From NCBI GenBank assembly GCA_964540295.1, contig CAZIMT010000092.1, positions 1 to 13,462 on the forward strand: a stretch of DNA of 13,462 bases, given 5' to 3'. Both the position numbers and the translations under genes were made by a program. Positions 12,984 to 13,462 of the stretch are shown here, piece after piece; the stretch's first letter is position 1, and each line of letters begins with the position of its first letter. Below the pieces are notes generated by a model. The model saw only the letters and a program-made list of their open reading frames with translations. It made no database searches and was not told the origin of the DNA. This DNA comes from CAZCPB01 sp964540295. GTDB taxonomy: Bacteria; Planctomycetota; Phycisphaerae; Phycisphaerales; UBA1924.

Positions 12984-13462
12984 TCAGCCCCCCGCGCTGC
13001 CCTCGCCGCCCGGCAGCGTCATCGACCACGGATCGAGATACTTGTCGATCTGCGCCTTCGTGATCTCTTTGCCCGATACGTCTTTCTGCCCCGCAACCGT
13101 CTCGTGCGCAAGCTGCCGCACCGTCTTCCCCTGCTTGAACGCTTCCTTCGCCAGGGCCGCTGACTTGTCATAGCCGATCACCGGCACCAGGCTCGTACAC
13201 ATCGCCAGCGAGCCCTCGATCAGCTCCGCGCACCGCTTCTCATCGGGCTTGAGCGCCACAAGCAAGTTGTCCGTGAAGACGTGGCACGTCCGCGCCAGCA
13301 GATGGATCGAGTCAAGTAAGTTCGCCGCCATCATTGGCATCGCCACGTTCAAGTCGAGCATCGACCCCACGCCCCCCATCCCGCCCAGCGTGATCGCCGC
13401 GTCGTTGCCGATCACCTGGCAGCACACCATTATCGCTGACTCGCAGATCACCGGGTTCACCT
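12984..13462 (-). CDS. fumC: Class II fumarate hydratase, C-terminal part (5' end outside window)
   Basis: Class II fumarase interconverts fumarate and malate in the TCA cycle as a cytoplasmic homotetramer. The 159 visible residues enter at the end of the GKVNP signature (VNPVICES), then give VIGNDAAIT, DLNVAMPMMAANLLDSIHLL, and the C-terminal small domain with GYDKSAALAKEAFKQGKTVR and YLDPWSM. GYDK and the LDP ending favour fumarase over aspartate ammonia-lyase, which usually has GYE; both belong to the same superfamily, so the alternative is not excluded. The C-terminus carries a short Gly/Ser extension. The start codon and the SS-loop catalytic serine lie beyond the window edge. Confidence 0.88.
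   Translation of the reverse strand, partial: VNPVICESAIMVCCQVIGNDAAITLGGMGGVGSMLDLNVAMPMMAANLLDSIHLLARTCHVFTDNLLVALKPDEKRCAELIEGSLAMCTSLVPVIGYDKSAALAKEAFKQGKTVRQLAHETVAGQKDVSGKEITKAQIDKYLDPWSMTLPGGEGSAGG

Overview
The window looks like a high-GC chromosomal segment from a planctomycete, most likely of the Phycisphaerae type. The evidence is a set of lineage habits: a C-terminal pair of dockerin-like EF-hand repeats (DFNGDGFVTGEDFD), a membrane protein ending in a CxxCGY...CPECG zinc ribbon, an exported protein with an N-terminal LExRxxLA signal (LVEALEQRQMLA), HEAT-repeat and other lipoproteins, and frequent GTG/TTG starts. This placement is inferred from protein style, with no rRNA or marker comparison. 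No tRNA, rRNA, CRISPR array, transposase or prophage gene was seen.

Layout. 1-203 is the 3' end of a secreted dockerin-type protein (+). 371-1171 (-) is a membrane/zinc-ribbon gene split by one in-frame TAA, lying just downstream of enolase (1214-2515, -). A divergent intergenic region separates enolase from phoU (2732-3442, +). Between phoU and the convergent cyclophilin gene lie a 136-nt palindromic element (3476-3611) and a strong hairpin terminator (3641-3664). The cyclophilin gene (3703-5568, -) encodes an exported peptidyl-prolyl isomerase domain joined to seven about 45-residue repeats that look like a seven-bladed beta-propeller. An AT-richer, structured non-coding stretch follows (5569-5928). 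Next is the translationally coupled pair pgsA-pgpA (7193 to 5929, -), giving two consecutive steps of phosphatidylglycerol synthesis.

An intergenic region with an 11-nt-period repeat array (about 7292-7412) separates pgsA from a 765-residue protein (7618-9915, +). That protein has a long cytoplasmic coiled coil followed by a two-helix membrane module resembling Wzz/GumC polysaccharide co-polymerases. A lipoprotein gene (9937-10731, -) and a HEAT-repeat lipoprotein gene (10798-11652, +) diverge from what looks like one shared symmetrical -10 element. The HEAT gene overlaps a zinc-type medium-chain dehydrogenase (11649-12650), followed by a YqaE/Pmp3 small membrane protein (12717-12923). The window ends inside a class II fumarase gene read leftward (12984-13462).

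Metabolically this is a core region: glycolysis (enolase), TCA cycle (fumarase), phosphate signalling (PhoU) and phospholipid synthesis (PgsA/PgpA). Lineage-specific envelope proteins are interleaved. No defence or mobile system is evident. The least ordinary items are the cyclophilin-propeller fusion, the coiled-coil co-polymerase-like protein, the 11-nt array, the palindromic element and the symmetrical divergent promoter.
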